Shown: positions 55,697 through 64,000 of the stretch, piece by piece
How the letters are laid out: each line of letters starts with the position of its first letter
How positions within the stretch are numbered: the stretch's first letter is position 1
Source: CAYZWU01 sp964482235
GTDB taxonomy: Bacteria > Planctomycetota > B15-G4 > CAYZWU01
Assembly: GCA_964482235.1 (NCBI GenBank)
Contig: CAYZWU010000020.1
Span: forward strand, 21,565-85,564
Length of the DNA: 64,000 nucleotides
Direction: 5' to 3'
The notes under the pieces: model-generated
Told to the model about the DNA's origin: nothing
Database searches by the model: none
The model's input: only the letters and a program-made list of their open reading frames with translations
Position numbers and translations under genes: made by a program

Positions 55697-57268
55697 CTAT
55701 CCATCGGCAAGATAAAAGGCCGCCAGAAAAGTCAGCCGCGCGACGTCGGCCAGCATGTCGGGGTTGATGCGATAGATCGTATCGCCGGGCTGGTGGTAAT
55801 GAAGATGGGGACCGTTGGACCAGAATGCGACGCAGGGGATCTCCTTCAGATAGAAGGGCGCATAGTCGCTGCTGCGCACTCCCACGCCGCGGAACTCCCT
55901 GATCCGCCGCACCGAACCGACGCACCCGTCGGCCTTCTCGATCGCTTCTCTCAGCTCCGTGCGACCCGGGCTGACGACCGCCCCCACACCGTCGCCCTCG
56001 CCCTCCATGTCGAGGTTGAACATGGCAACGACCTTCTCAGCCGGCGGCGGGAGGTTGTCCGCAAGGTGGGTGGATCCGATCAGTCCGCGCTCCTCGCTTC
56101 CGAAGAGGGCGAAGAGGACCGACCGCTTCGGAGGCGTCTCGAGGGAGGCGAAGGCACGGGCCGCCGCGATCACGCAGGCGCTCCCGCTGGCGTTGTCGTC
56201 GGCACCCGCGAACAGCAGGCCCATGTGCCGGCCGCAGTGGTCCACGTGCCCGCCGATGATGACGAACTCCTTCTCGAGCTCAGGGTCCGAGCCCCTGATG
56301 AAGCCGACCACGTTGTACGCTTCGGCGTCGGGATGCTGGCTGGCCTCGACCTTCAGTCTTATCCGCGCGGCTCCTTCCAGGGACCGCGGTTTCATCGTCT
56401 CCTGCAGATCCTGGCGCAGCGCTGCGACCGTGACACCCGACGCGGCCAGCAGCCGGTCTGCCGTCTTCTCGGTCATGATCGCCGGAAGGAAGCCCTCGAT
56501 CAGATCGCCGTTGGGATTGGCGCTCACCTCCTCGTAGATGTAGTAGAGGCCGACGGCTCCCCTCTCCTGCGCCGTGAGCATCCGCATGCGATGGTGGTCG
56601 TGCTCGACGAAACCGGGTTCGCTCCGATCGGGTGTCCCCCTGAAGCAGATCACGAACTTGCCGGCAGGATCCACGCCCGCGTAGTCGTCGTACCCGAGCT
56701 CCGGCGCGCTGATCCCCCACCCGGCAAAGACGAAGTCCGCCGTCACGTCGCCGCTGTCGCTGAAGAGATGGGGAAGAAAATCGACGCCCGCCTCGAGGGC
56801 GACCTCCTCCATGGCGGCGTCGGATGCCGTTTCCATGGTTCCTTCATTCCCGGTCTCCCGGGGCGGATAGAGCGTCATTTCGGCATTGTGCACAATCGTG
56901 TAAGGCGAATCGTAGGGCTGCAGGAAGCTCCCTTCCGGCCCGCCGGGCTCGAGCCCCCAGGCCTCGAACCGGCCGGCCACCCAGCGGCACATCTCGGTAT
57001 ACTCGGGCGTTCCGGGATAGCGGCCCGAATAGCGGTCGCTGGCCAGCCACTTGCAGATGTTGTAGGCATCCATCGGCTTGATCGAGGCCGTCGCCCTTTT
57101 CAGATCCAGAGGGAGTTCGTCCGCCGCTTCCGGGAGAGAAAAGGCGATCTCCAGCCCGTCGCCTTTGTCGCATGCATCCGCTGTGCAGGAGACGAGCGGC
57201 AGGATCGCAACAAGAACGGCAGCGATGGGATAGAATAGAGAGGATGGCTCCTCCTCGAATCTCTTCAT
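55697..57268 (-). CDS. Lipoprotein M28 peptidase with inserted PA domain
   Basis: 523 aa. Lipobox-like LPLVSC near residue 28. An N-terminal helical part (YNICKWLASDRYSGRYPGTP), a PA-type insertion (~150-270; FAGWGISAPELGYDDYAGVD) and the M28 domain with zinc ligands in IIGGHVDHCGRHMG, AGADDNASGSACV, ALFGSEERGLIGS, MFNLDMEG and LHYHQPGDTI. This is the layout of large bacterial aminopeptidases. It heads the minus-strand run M28-SASA and is divergent from the DUF6288 gene across 228 bp. Confidence 0.9.
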   Translation of the reverse strand: MKRFEEEPSSLFYPIAAVLVAILPLVSCTADACDKGDGLEIAFSLPEAADELPLDLKRATASIKPMDAYNICKWLASDRYSGRYPGTPEYTEMCRWVAGRFEAWGLEPGGPEGSFLQPYDSPYTIVHNAEMTLYPPRETGNEGTMETASDAAMEEVALEAGVDFLPHLFSDSGDVTADFVFAGWGISAPELGYDDYAGVDPAGKFVICFRGTPDRSEPGFVEHDHHRMRMLTAQERGAVGLYYIYEEVSANPNGDLIEGFLPAIMTEKTADRLLAASGVTVAALRQDLQETMKPRSLEGAARIRLKVEASQHPDAEAYNVVGFIRGSDPELEKEFVIIGGHVDHCGRHMGLLFAGADDNASGSACVIAAARAFASLETPPKRSVLFALFGSEERGLIGSTHLADNLPPPAEKVVAMFNLDMEGEGDGVGAVVSPGRTELREAIEKADGCVGSVRRIREFRGVGVRSSDYAPFYLKEIPCVAFWSNGPHLHYHQPGDTIYRINPDMLADVARLTFLAAFYLADG

Positions 57269-57496
57269 ATCTTTCTCACTCTCTTTGATCAGGATGACAT
57301 TCCTGCTAAGACGATCTGCAGGACAGATTCAATGCTCCATCAACAACTGCACCCCCGTCAAAGCAAACCGCAGCCACGTTTCCAGGTGAAAGTTCTTTTG
57401 CTGCGCCCATGGATGATATAAAAATTCATCTGAATCGCAATTCGGGATTGTACGGCTTCTCGCGAGACCTTCGAAAGCCTGGCAGATAGGAGGACC

Positions 57497-59047
57497 ATGA
57501 ACGGAGCAGCCCCGAGTTTCAAGAGACAGACGCCTTTCTCCCTGGCAGGAACATTTATACTCGCTGCCGTGGCCGCCATTCTCATCGCGCCGTCTGCTGC
57601 AGCCCAGGTGCATTACCATCCTGACGGCAGCCCCTGGAATCGCAAGGCGAACAAGGGCCCCGATGCCGAGGTGGACGGATGGTACTACAACCTCGGCATC
57701 ACCGGAATGCGGGCGCAGCTCGTCGCGGATGCCCCGAAGCACCTCCTGGTGAAGCACGTGTTCGCCGGCACCCCGGCCGCGGGAAAGGTGAAGCCCGGCG
57801 ACGTCATCACCGGTGCGGGCGGCGCCCCCTTCATGACGGACCACCGGAACGGATACGGGATGGACAAGTTCGGCCCACACGGTCCGATCCTCGATTTCGC
57901 GAAGGCGCTGGAGGCCGCCCAGAGCAAGGATGGCAAGGGCCGGCTCACTGTCGATCTGATCAGGGATGGGAAGGCGAAGACGGCATTGCTCAAGGTCAGG
58001 CAGAAGTACGGAATCTACGCCGAGACCTACCCGACAGACTGCGTCAAAGCGAAGCGCATCCTGACGGAGCTCTGCGACTACCTTGTAGAGCATCAGCGCG
58101 AGGACGGCTCCTGGGGCATCCCACCTCACGACACCTTCGCGCCGCTGGCCCTGCTGGCGAGCGGTCAGACGAAGTACCTCCCCGCGGTGAAGAAGAACGT
58201 CCGGATGCACGCCGACACCACGTCGAGCCAGGACGACTCGTCGTTGATCAACTGGCGCTACATGGCTGCAGCGATCGTCATGAGCGAGTACTACCTGGCG
58301 ACAGGCGAGAGGTGGGTGATCAAGGAGCTGCAGGAGGTCTCCGACTTCCTGGTCTACAGCCAGTACATAAGCCTATCCCAAGTCAACGAGAAGGTGAAGG
58401 AGACACATCCCCACGCCTTCCCAAAGAGCGAGATGGATTCCCACGGCGGCTGGGGGCACAACCCCGGCTTCGAGGGCTACGGCCCGATCAGCATGCTCAC
58501 CGGGCAGGGGGCTTTGGCCTTTGCCCTGATGAGCCGCTGTGGCATCCGGGTGGACCGCAAGCGCCACGACGCGGCCTATGCCTTCCTCGAGCGCGCGTCG
58601 GGCCGCAACAGCTACGTCTGGTACGAGGACCAGGCGGCCGGGGCCGAAGACTGGGCCGACATGGGACGGACAGGCGCAGCCGGGATCGCCAACCTGCTGA
58701 GCCCATACAAGGAGAAGCGGTACAGGGAGCGCGCGCTGGCCCACGCCCAGGTGATCGGCGACCACCCCGAGTGCTTCCCCGACACCCACGGCTCGCCGAT
58801 CATGGGGATGGGATATGCCGCCGCAGCCGCCGGCATGGACGACGCGAGCTTCAGGAAACTGATGGATGCCAACAGGTGGTGGTTCGTCCTCTCCCACTGT
58901 CCCGACGGGAGCTTCTACTACCAGCCCAACAGGGACAATGCCGGGTACGGAGCGGACTCCCGGATCTCGGCCACGGCTGTCACGGCCTTCATCTTCTCCA
59001 TTCCCCGGCGGAACCTGCACATCACCGGCAAGCCGTTCAAACCGTAG
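57497..59047 (+). CDS. Exported DUF6288-type protein: PDZ domain plus alpha/alpha toroid
   Basis: 516 aa. Signal peptide (LAGTFILAAVAAILIAPSAA). Residues ~50-150 form a PDZ-like unit (LVKHVFAGTPAAGKVKPGDV, ITGAGGAPF). The rest is a helical toroid resembling terpene-cyclase/polysaccharide-lyase folds (LTELCDYLVEHQREDGSWG; WGHNPGFEGYGPISMLTG; GSPIMGMGYAAAAAGMDD; HCPDGSFYYQPNRDNAGYG). Architecture fits DUF6288, whose function is not established. The start ATG follows AGGAGG. Its neighbours are degradative secreted enzymes. Confidence 0.8.
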   Translation: MNGAAPSFKRQTPFSLAGTFILAAVAAILIAPSAAAQVHYHPDGSPWNRKANKGPDAEVDGWYYNLGITGMRAQLVADAPKHLLVKHVFAGTPAAGKVKPGDVITGAGGAPFMTDHRNGYGMDKFGPHGPILDFAKALEAAQSKDGKGRLTVDLIRDGKAKTALLKVRQKYGIYAETYPTDCVKAKRILTELCDYLVEHQREDGSWGIPPHDTFAPLALLASGQTKYLPAVKKNVRMHADTTSSQDDSSLINWRYMAAAIVMSEYYLATGERWVIKELQEVSDFLVYSQYISLSQVNEKVKETHPHAFPKSEMDSHGGWGHNPGFEGYGPISMLTGQGALAFALMSRCGIRVDRKRHDAAYAFLERASGRNSYVWYEDQAAGAEDWADMGRTGAAGIANLLSPYKEKRYRERALAHAQVIGDHPECFPDTHGSPIMGMGYAAAAAGMDDASFRKLMDANRWWFVLSHCPDGSFYYQPNRDNAGYGADSRISATAVTAFIFSIPRRNLHITGKPFKP

Positions 59048-59071
59048 CAAAGGGAGGCGTCTGTTCGCCGG

Positions 59072-60991
59072 TCACTCCTTTTTCCGGATCAGCATGCAGT
59101 GCCCTCCTCCGGGAGCAATCCTTGCCGTCACCTTTTCCGTTCGCGAGACGTTCTGGCGGCGCACAACGTAGGCCTCGCGATTGGTCTGCCAGTGAGCATC
59201 GGGCGCATCCTCGAAAATCACGGCCTCGAAGACTCCTTCTCCCAGGAAGTCGAGGGGGATTTCGATTTCGCGGGCGTTCTCATCGGTCGACGCCCCCACG
59301 AGCCACGTGCCGCCTGTCTTTCGAGCCATCACGATGTAGTCTCCGATCTCTCCCGCAAGCGTCCGGCTCTCGGCCCACGGCTGCTTCTGGGCCGCGATGA
59401 ACTCGAAGATCTCGCCGTGCCTGCGATAGATGTCGGCCGAGTCGGGCAGGACGGTGAGTCCGCTGAACACGATCAAGGTCCGCGCCGCCTCGGCCACGAA
59501 CGTGGAGTCGAGCTGCTGAAAGATCTTGGGGCGCTGCTCGAGGGAGTGCGTCATGTCGAACAGGCCGTTGCACATGTCGAGCGGGCCGCTCAGCATGTTG
59601 ACATAGACCTGCAGGCAGAAGGTCTCTGGAGTGAAAACCCGCTTCGCATCGGATTGCGAATGGCAGTACTCGCGCGTGATGCAGTTGGGCCAGGTTCGTT
59701 TGTCGCCGCTCGGCGGCACGGGGCCGTCGTGAAAATTGCAGGTCAGCCGGTGCCTGGCGCAGAGCTCGATGATGCGGCGGGTCCTGTTCACCTTCTCCTG
59801 CCCCCTGCCCTTCATGAAGCCGTACTTGATCCCGGCCGCCCCCCATTCACGATAAGTCCGCAGCACGGCCTCGAGGTCGAAGTTTTTCGTGGCGGCGTCG
59901 TTGAGGTAGAGCAGTATCCCGACGCCGCGCTCCTTTCCGTACGCGATGATCTCGCGCACGTCCCGCGCCTTGTCGCCCTTCACGGGATCGGAGGACCTGT
60001 CGAATTCCGGCCCGTACCAGTCTGCATCGAGAAGCAGGAAGGGAACGCCTCTCTCCGCAGCAAGGTCCACGAACCGTTTCCACGACGGGAGATCGAGGCC
60101 GTAGGTGAAAGCGCCGGATCTGTGTCCCCAGGCGCGCCAGTCCCAGAATGATATTCCCGTCCTGATCCAGCTCGGATCTTCGATGCGGCAGGGTGGATTC
60201 AGGTTCTCGAGCAGGTCGGAATCGACGAGCGCCCCCGGCTTCGGGGCGACCATAAGCACGCGCCAGGGCGTGGCAAAGGGCGTCGTCACCCGGCTGGGCT
60301 CGATCCGTGCACGAAAAGTCCTGTCTCCGGCCGAGCTTTCCACACCGAGCCGGGCGAAATCGAAGAGCGCCGCCTCAAGCAGCGCCATGGTGCAGAAGCC
60401 GTCGACCCTGATCGTCATCGGACAGGCGCGACCGCCCTCTGTCTCTGCCAGCTTTTCCGGGCCCCGGGGACGGTGCTCGCCGTTGTAGAACCAGGCATCG
60501 CCGTTGACAAGGAAAGCGAAGGTGCTCCGATCGCCGTCGACGAGAATCGACCGCTTCTCCCCTTCGGGCTGCAGGATATACCGGAAGGCGAATCCGTCGT
60601 TGTAGATCCGGAACACGAGGTCCATCCGCGTCACGGGAGGCGAGCTATCCTCCAGGGACAAGGTCAGCTCCTGGAATTCATCCACGACCGCGGCTCTCTT
60701 GCCCCACACCGGCTTCCAGGCAGAACGCTGCTTTCGCCTCCGGCGCACGGTTTCGCGCCATCCGCCTCCCGCATCGTCCCTGACGGCCAGACCAAGCGGC
60801 GACCATCCGATCAGCTCCTGTCCCTTCCACGCGAGAGCGTACCGCGGAACTCCGCCGGCAACGTCGATCGACGCGACGAGGAGGCCGTCAGGCGAAGCGA
60901 TCGAATTCATCGAATCATCCTCCATTCCCGCACCGGTCAGCGCTTGACATGCGATCAAGACACCGGCAACCGCAGACAGGACTGCTCTCAT
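59072..60991 (-). CDS. Glycoside hydrolase family 97
   Basis: 639 aa from the ATG with GGAGAAGG upstream. Signal peptide (VLSAVAGVLIACQALTGAG), an N-terminal beta-sandwich (IASPDGLLVASIDVAGGVPR) and a TIM barrel with GH97 features: FLLLDADWYGPEFD, GILLYLNDAATKNFDLE, GIKYGFMKG, and CNFHDGPVPPSGDKRTWPN followed by TREYCHSQ. GH97 contains inverting alpha-glucosidases and retaining alpha-galactosidases; I cannot assign which. A C-terminal beta domain ends in GGHCMLIRKKE. It is convergent with the DUF6288 gene. Confidence 0.9.
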   Translation of the reverse strand: MRAVLSAVAGVLIACQALTGAGMEDDSMNSIASPDGLLVASIDVAGGVPRYALAWKGQELIGWSPLGLAVRDDAGGGWRETVRRRRKQRSAWKPVWGKRAAVVDEFQELTLSLEDSSPPVTRMDLVFRIYNDGFAFRYILQPEGEKRSILVDGDRSTFAFLVNGDAWFYNGEHRPRGPEKLAETEGGRACPMTIRVDGFCTMALLEAALFDFARLGVESSAGDRTFRARIEPSRVTTPFATPWRVLMVAPKPGALVDSDLLENLNPPCRIEDPSWIRTGISFWDWRAWGHRSGAFTYGLDLPSWKRFVDLAAERGVPFLLLDADWYGPEFDRSSDPVKGDKARDVREIIAYGKERGVGILLYLNDAATKNFDLEAVLRTYREWGAAGIKYGFMKGRGQEKVNRTRRIIELCARHRLTCNFHDGPVPPSGDKRTWPNCITREYCHSQSDAKRVFTPETFCLQVYVNMLSGPLDMCNGLFDMTHSLEQRPKIFQQLDSTFVAEAARTLIVFSGLTVLPDSADIYRRHGEIFEFIAAQKQPWAESRTLAGEIGDYIVMARKTGGTWLVGASTDENAREIEIPLDFLGEGVFEAVIFEDAPDAHWQTNREAYVVRRQNVSRTEKVTARIAPGGGHCMLIRKKE

Positions 60992-61408
60992 GCTTATTCC
61001 TTCTCCCAGCGGGTGTACTTGTCTCTTTCCGGCGGTCCGCGCCATCTCCCGCAGCGTGGACGCCGAGGAGATCCTGCCTTCTTCCTCGCGGAACAGGCTT
61101 CTGCGCGACGGATCATACCATGCTCCTCGATTTCCTCACCAGGTCGCGTTTCGATGAGATGGTACTGCAAAATAAAAATCACTGCGAGGCCAAGGGGAAG
61201 GAAATACGCCCTGGATACAGGTAAGCCGCATTTGTTCTCACGCCCCGCATGGGTTGCATCAATTACCTTGATGCCTGTCCCCAGCCCATGTGGGGTTTTA
61301 TCTCATCAACGAAACACCCCCAAGATCATTCCACTGGGCACCTGGTTGTATTAGAATGCACCGGTAGTCTGTTAAGCCTGAACGGAGCCGTTTGACCGGA
61401 GGTGTGTC
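60992..61408. other. Divergent intergenic region
   Basis: This 417-bp gap lies between the GH97 gene (minus) and the third beta-helix gene (plus). I find no RNA gene or convincing ORF. A small hairpin with a T-run lies at 61279-61300. TAGAAT near 61352 could be a -10 element for the beta-helix gene, but its -35 is poor. Confidence 0.5.
61279..61300 (+). terminator. Short hairpin followed by TTTT
   Basis: CCCCA (61279-61283) pairs with TGGGG (61291-61295) around a 7-base loop, followed by TTTTA. It resembles a weak intrinsic terminator or attenuator on the plus strand, ~110 bases upstream of the beta-helix start, with no plus-strand gene before it. Confidence 0.3.
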
Positions 61409-62881
61409 ATGCGTTGTGGACTGATTCTGATCGCTCTCATCCTTCTCTCCCCCCTCGTCTCGTCGGAGGAGATCTACGTTCCCGATGATCACGGCACGAT
61501 TCAGGAGGCTCTCCATGCAGCCCTGGACGGCGATACGGTCATCGTGCGGCCTGGAACATATACCGAGAATATCGACTTCATGGGGAAGGCCGTCACATTG
61601 GCGAGCGAATGCGGAGTCGATCTCACCGTCATCGACGGGGGCCGGGCGGGCAGCGTGGTTCTCTTCTCCTCGGGAGAGAAGCCGGACTCCATTATCGAAG
61701 GATTCTCTCTCATCAACGGGTCGGGAACCCTGGATAACAGCAACCTCCTGGGCGGCGGTATCTGCTGCAGGAACGGCTCATCCCCCACGATCAGATCGAA
61801 CAGAATCACGGACAACAAGGCGCTGTTCGGGGGCGGCATCGCCTGCAACGACAGCTCCTCTCCCCTCATTGCCGGCAATACCATCGCCCGGAACATCGCC
61901 GATGAGGCCGTCGGCTATGGCGGGGGAATCGCCTGCATGTACGGTTCATCCCCAACAATAAAAGGGAACGTCATCGCGGGCAACCTGGCCGGCTACTTCG
62001 GCGGCGGAGTTTATTCCAGCCTCGGCACCCCGCTGCTCACGGATAACATCATTGCCGGCAACAGGGCGAAGTCGTCGTCCTGGGGATTCGGAGGCGGGAT
62101 CTTCCTCGTCGGGGACGATCTTTCCCTGAACATGATCGGAAACACCATTGCCGACAATTCCGCGGCACGAAAGGGAGGCGGCATCTTCTGCTGGTACGGG
62201 ATCTCCCTGACAGCGAAGAATACGATAGTCCACGGGAACGATGCCGCCCATGGAACCCAGATCTACCTCGGCGCCCACTTCGACGACATGCCCTGCTCCC
62301 TGGCGATAAGCCACTCCGATGTCGAGGGCGGAGAAGGCGAGGTCTACCTCGAGCCGAACTGCACGCTCGACTGGGACGCCGGCAGCATGATCGACGCCGA
62401 CCCGCTTTTCGTTGCCCGGGAGGAGGACGACTTTCACATCACCTTCGACTCCCCTTGCCGCTCGGCCGGAGACAGGAACGCGCCGGGGCTTTCGGACCTC
62501 GACTTCGAGGGTGATCCCCGCACCGGGCTCTTCGCCTTCCCGGATATGGGTGCCGACGAGTTCCACACCCACTTCTACGTCAACGGCTCCGTTGCGAATG
62601 GAAACGACGCGACCGCCGTTGTCATCGGCTGGCCCGGAACTAATCCCGTCATGGTGATAACGGGATCGGGTGTTCGCGCGACGCCCGACTCCACTCCCTT
62701 CGGCAATTTCTGGCTCATGCCGCCCTGGGATCATCGCGTTCACTTCAATCCCATCCCGGACAACGGCGCGAGAATCATCGAGCGGGTGGTTGCGACGGGA
62801 TTGCCGGCAGGGACGCAGATTCCGATTCAAGCCCTGGTGGGAACCGAGCTGAGCAACCTCTGTGTGGTGACAATCGAGTAA
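61409..62881 (+). CDS. Secreted right-handed beta-helix protein
   Basis: 490 aa, ATG preceded by GGAGG. Signal peptide (LILIALILLSPLVSS), then EEIYVPDDHGTIQEALHAAL, nearly the same opening as the paralogue at 27125. Beta-helix turns follow (GGGICCRNGSSPTIRSNRI; GGGIACNDSSSPLIAGNTI; GGGIFCWYGISLTAKNTIV). DFEGDPRTGLFAFPDMGADEF ends the helix and the last ~95 residues are the shared module ending in LSNLCVVTIE. It is followed after 21 bases by the PQQ-propeller gene. Unlike the other two copies it has no FG-GAP partner. Confidence 0.88.
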   Translation: MRCGLILIALILLSPLVSSEEIYVPDDHGTIQEALHAALDGDTVIVRPGTYTENIDFMGKAVTLASECGVDLTVIDGGRAGSVVLFSSGEKPDSIIEGFSLINGSGTLDNSNLLGGGICCRNGSSPTIRSNRITDNKALFGGGIACNDSSSPLIAGNTIARNIADEAVGYGGGIACMYGSSPTIKGNVIAGNLAGYFGGGVYSSLGTPLLTDNIIAGNRAKSSSWGFGGGIFLVGDDLSLNMIGNTIADNSAARKGGGIFCWYGISLTAKNTIVHGNDAAHGTQIYLGAHFDDMPCSLAISHSDVEGGEGEVYLEPNCTLDWDAGSMIDADPLFVAREEDDFHITFDSPCRSAGDRNAPGLSDLDFEGDPRTGLFAFPDMGADEFHTHFYVNGSVANGNDATAVVIGWPGTNPVMVITGSGVRATPDSTPFGNFWLMPPWDHRVHFNPIPDNGARIIERVVATGLPAGTQIPIQALVGTELSNLCVVTIE

Positions 62882-62902
62882 ACAGGCTGTCGAGGAGAAG
62901 TC

Positions 62903-63970
62903 ATGAGTCTGGTACCGCAGCAGTTCAGGAACGTCTGTCAGGGAAGAATCTTCGGAATTGCCGTGGCCGCGCTGCTTATCCTGAGCGCGCCCATTCAGCT
63001 CGCCCAGGCGGCCGATGAGCCGGACGACACCAGGGAGAGCCATGACTGGCCCCAGTTTCACGGTCCCGAGCGGGACAACATCTCCCGCGAGACGGGTTTG
63101 GCAAAGTCATGGCCCGAAAAAGGGCCGCCCCTTCTCTGGACCGCCAAGGCTCTGGGACACGGATTCTCGTCCGTCTCGATCGGCGGCGGAATCATCTGCA
63201 CGGCAGGGAACATCGGAGAGAACACCGTTGTCACGGCACTGGCCATGTCGGGCAAGGTTCTGTGGCGCACAGGCAACGGCAAGGCGTGGACCGGCAGCTA
63301 TCCCGGGAGCCGCGGCACGCCGACGATCGACGGTGCCCACGTCTATCATCAGAATCCCCTGGGCAACATCGTCTGCCTGAAAGCCGACACGGGTAAGATC
63401 GTCTGGGAGAAGGACATTCTCACCAGGGTGCGGAGCAAGAGCAGCAAGTGGGCCCTGGCCGAATCGCTGCTGATCGACGGCGACCTGCTCATCTCCACGC
63501 CCGGCGGTCCGGAAACGTGCATGGCGGCTCTCGACAAGAAGACCGGCGCCATCGTCTGGACGGCCCCCAGCGTGAACGAGCTGGCCGGGTACTCGTCTCC
63601 GCTTCTGGTCGAGTTCGAAGACATGCGTATCGTGGTCACTCTCACGGCCAAGGGCATCATCGGTGTCAACATCGAGAACGGCGACCTGCTCTGGCATGTC
63701 AAGCACGAATCGTACGCTGACGAGAACGTCGTGCTGCCCATCCACCACGAAGGCGAGATCTTCATCAGCACGATCCAGGCCGGATCGGTCAAGTGGAAGC
63801 TGGTGAAGCGTGAGGGCAAGGTCGGCCTCGAGGAGGTCTGGCGGACCAAGGAACTGGACAACCACCATGGCGGCGTGCTGCTTCTCGACGGCTACCTCTA
63901 CGGAACGAGCCTGTTCAAGAACAGGGACCAGTGGGTCTGCCTCGACGGCCACGCAACATTTTTTCTGTAA
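62903..63970 (+). CDS. PQQ-like beta-propeller protein, truncated at its 3' end
   Basis: 355 aa, ATG preceded by GAGGAG. Signal peptide (AVAALLILSAPIQLAQA), then WPQFHGPERDNISRETGLAK, the usual opening of planctomycete-type PQQ-like propellers, and blades marked by VTALAMSGKVLWRTGNG, VCLKADTGKIVWEKDIL and MAALDKKTGAIVWTAPS. In the last blade, WVCLDGH is expected to continue as a T-G-x-x-x-W strand, but the sequence turns abruptly into ATFFL and TAA. No other frame resumes the fold up to base 64000. The gene therefore looks cut off at ~63945, by insertion, deletion or assembly junction. Confidence 0.8.
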   Translation: MSLVPQQFRNVCQGRIFGIAVAALLILSAPIQLAQAADEPDDTRESHDWPQFHGPERDNISRETGLAKSWPEKGPPLLWTAKALGHGFSSVSIGGGIICTAGNIGENTVVTALAMSGKVLWRTGNGKAWTGSYPGSRGTPTIDGAHVYHQNPLGNIVCLKADTGKIVWEKDILTRVRSKSSKWALAESLLIDGDLLISTPGGPETCMAALDKKTGAIVWTAPSVNELAGYSSPLLVEFEDMRIVVTLTAKGIIGVNIENGDLLWHVKHESYADENVVLPIHHEGEIFISTIQAGSVKWKLVKREGKVGLEEVWRTKELDNHHGGVLLLDGYLYGTSLFKNRDQWVCLDGHATFFL

Positions 63971-64000
63971 ATTCATCATTCCATCCGATCGAGTCAGCTG

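Noticed and set aside
57380..57430. TATAAA near 57416 as promoter of the DUF6288 gene
   Set aside because: No -35 element at an acceptable distance; left unannotated.

Overview
The window is GC-rich, bacterial and densely coding. I see no rRNA, tRNA, CRISPR array or transposase. The gene content suggests Planctomycetota or a closely allied lineage: a DUF1549/DUF1553 - DUF1501 - pre-peptidase-domain operon, secreted FG-GAP and right-handed beta-helix proteins, a sigma factor overlapping a membrane Ser/Thr kinase with a formylglycine-generating-enzyme-like domain, a formylglycine-type sulfatase and several secreted glycosidases. The lineage is an inference from family content only.

Layout. 1-3.2 kb: end of an FG-GAP protein, a beta-helix protein with an in-frame TGA, and a convergent zinc-ribbon membrane protein broken by TAA. 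3.5-8.9 kb: DUF1549/1553, DUF1501 and PPC-domain operon. 8.8-12.1 kb: two unfamiliar minus-strand genes. 12.2-20.1 kb: a complete aerotolerance-type (Bat) operon: MoxR ATPase, DUF58, a DUF4381-like protein, two VWA membrane proteins, TPR, BatD and TPR/SH3 proteins, mostly joined by 4-base overlaps. 20.2-22.6 kb: ABC-2 exporter. 22.6-27.1 kb: histidine kinase, response regulator, PepSY-like acidic protein and a phosphate-selective-type porin, with a PhoB-box-like direct repeat between the last two. 27.1-31.1 kb: a second FG-GAP plus beta-helix pair, inverted relative to the first. 31.7-34.8 kb: sigma factor and kinase. 34.9-36.1 kb: frameshifted FadL-type porin. 36.3-42.9 kb: proline dehydrogenase, divergent from the 2-oxoglutarate dehydrogenase complex (sucA-sucB-lpdA). 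43-61 kb: mostly secreted degradative enzymes (GH38-like, sulfatase, GH29 fucosidase, two M28 peptidases, a gluzincin lipoprotein, SASA esterase, DUF6288 protein, GH97), plus a duplicated Cys-rich protein. 61.4-64 kb: a third beta-helix protein and a truncated PQQ-type beta-propeller.

The most interesting observation is a probable new selenoprotein at 50397-51755. An in-frame TGA is followed by 41 further codons of convincing protein, with a Cys four residues on (U-G-S-T-C). Twelve bases after the TGA is a perfect 7-bp hairpin with a GGU-containing loop, the geometry of a bacterial SECIS element. The beta-helix gene at 1182-2651 has a second in-frame TGA, read as U-E-H-C, with a GC-rich hairpin at the same 12-base distance. 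No selenocysteine machinery lies in the window, so both remain hypotheses. Also notable: a shared C-terminal module in six secreted proteins of unrelated fold, and a start codon sitting in the loop of a perfect palindrome in the selenoprotein candidate.
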